The position numbers and the translations under genes are program-made. From positions 1-6,398 of the forward strand of contig CAKQXZ010000102.1 of NCBI GenBank assembly GCA_934292955.1: DNA of 6,398 nt, given 5' to 3'. Shown piece by piece: positions 5,923 to 6,398 of the stretch. How positions within the stretch are numbered: the first letter of the stretch is position 1; every line of letters starts with the position of its first letter. The stretch is from an uncultured Clostridia bacterium. Lineage in GTDB: Bacteria; Bacillota_A; Clostridia; Christensenellales; Borkfalkiaceae. Under the pieces are notes generated by a model. That model saw only the letters and a list, made by a program, of their open reading frames with translations. It did no database searches and was not told the origin of the DNA.

Positions 5923-6096
5923 TTAAGAAGTTTTTGTAACTTTAACGGTAAAGGTCTGCCCTTCTTCGGTAACGCTCAGCTGATCGTCGCCCGAAACCGT
6001 GAAAGTTATGCCGTTTTCTCTGAAGACATCCACAAGCCTTAAAACGAAATCGCTTGCATATATCTCCCCCTGAAAAATCTTCTCGTCTTTTTTCAT
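5923..6096 (-). CDS. small hypothetical protein, 57 residues
   Basis: I do not recognise the family. The product is small, acidic and soluble, with no Cys, no signal peptide and no membrane segment. It begins with a short charged stretch (MKKDEKIF), then a likely amphipathic helix (YASDFVLRLVDVFRENG, about 13-29), then three likely beta strands (ITFTVSG, QLSVTEEG, TFTVKVTK), ending KVTKTS. The start at 6096 is preferred because GGAG lies 7 bases upstream. The in-frame ATG at 6102 would be only one base from that site. The gene is supported by this ribosome site, a near-consensus promoter, and a hairpin right after its stop. It precedes the hydrolase gene by 62 bases in the same direction, suggesting a shared transcript, but a functional link is unknown. 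Confidence 0.75.
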   Translation of the reverse strand: MKKDEKIFQGEIYASDFVLRLVDVFRENGITFTVSGDDQLSVTEEGQTFTVKVTKTS

Positions 6097-6164
6097 ACTC
6101 ATTCTCCGATTTATTTTTTGTGCGTGAGCAACGGCTGCTTTTGCCGAACTGCCCCGTGTACTTT

Positions 6165-6193
6165 ATTATATAATCGGGATATAAGTATTTCAA
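6165..6193 (-). promoter_or_regulatory. promoter of the 57-residue gene (and probably the hydrolase)
   Basis: On the minus strand, TTGAAA (6188-6193), a 17-base spacer and a perfect TATAAT (6165-6170). Transcription should begin near 6158, giving a leader of about 60 bases. A 6-bp dyad AGTATT-TC-AATACT (6184-6197) covers the -35 box and could be a binding site for a regulator (inference). Confidence 0.8.
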
Positions 6194-6281
6194 TACTGTT
6201 ATGACACGAATTTTGCGTTTTTTTGTATTTATTTGTCGAAATTATTTTTGCTTTACGATACCTTCGGCTTAGCTCCGCGGC

Positions 6282-6398
6282 TTACGGTTTACACGAAAGT
6301 ACGCTTTCGTAAGTGTTTTTCATAAACAATGCGTCGTAATCCTGATTGCCCGCCGATTCGCATATCACTACGGGTTCGAGATTGCGCATAACCAGTGC
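6282..6398 (-). CDS. C-terminal end of a TIM-barrel protein, deoxyribonuclease IV/AP endonuclease-like (partial)
   Basis: An open minus-strand frame enters from the right edge and ends at TAA (6282-6284), giving the last 38 residues of a protein. The segment EPVVICESAGNQDYDALFMK (fragment residues 8-27) resembles the final strand and helix of endonuclease IV-type TIM barrels. In that family a Glu at the end of the last strand binds a metal ion (here probably Glu14 of the fragment, in ICES). A related sugar-phosphate isomerase-type TIM barrel is the alternative. Most of the gene is outside the window, so the assignment rests on a short stretch. No clear terminator follows before the promoter at 6165-6193. 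Confidence 0.6.
   Translation of the reverse strand, partial: ALVMRNLEPVVICESAGNQDYDALFMKNTYESVLSCKP

Noticed and set aside
5942..6193. An 83-codon minus-strand frame overlapping the 57-residue gene
   Set aside because: It begins upstream of the -10 box of the promoter at 6165-6193 and would be translated through promoter DNA. The 57-residue frame has the ribosome site and a more protein-like composition.

Overview
The window reads as chromosomal DNA from a Bacillota (Firmicutes) bacterium, most likely an uncultured Clostridia lineage of the gut type. The evidence is moderate-to-low GC, clean sigma-A-type promoters, strong GGAGG ribosome sites, a short lysine/arginine-rich S21 protein, a DUF6062-type protein and an MsmK/UgpC-type sugar ATPase. 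I see no phage, transposon, CRISPR or conjugation gene. Most of it is ordinary housekeeping and carbohydrate metabolism, and I found no convincing new defence or mobile system.

Layout, left to right. The edge cuts a minus-strand tRNA-Thr(CGU). Just upstream of that tRNA is a minus-strand alpha/beta hydrolase of the acetyl-esterase type (76-903). It shares a divergent promoter region with a plus-strand DUF6062-type protein (1067-1738) carrying two copies of a CxxC...CxxH motif. A strong promoter then drives a complete tRNA-Thr(GGU) (1826-1901), which ends in a terminator that can work on both strands. Facing it on the minus strand is a 132-residue protein of unknown function (2078-2476) whose last residues and stop codon lie in or beside a short intergenic repeat. 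Next come rpsU (2644-2823) with its own promoter and terminator, and an orphan sugar-transporter ATPase (3018-4376) with a long charged tail, promoter and terminator.

A 401-base intergenic stretch (4377-4777) holds the ATPase promoter, a second copy of the repeat and a probable terminator. On its far side is a second alpha/beta hydrolase of the hormone-sensitive-lipase type (4778-5860). It is preceded by a 57-residue unknown protein (5923-6096) with a near-consensus promoter, and the two probably form one transcript. The right edge cuts the C-terminal end of a minus-strand TIM-barrel protein resembling deoxyribonuclease IV/AP endonuclease.

Functionally, two cytoplasmic esterases and a shared sugar-transport ATPase fit an organism importing and deacylating plant or host glycans. 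That link is inferred from gene content; the genes are separate transcription units. The two least explained genes are the 132-residue and 57-residue proteins. The DUF6062-type gene is a recognised family without an assigned function.
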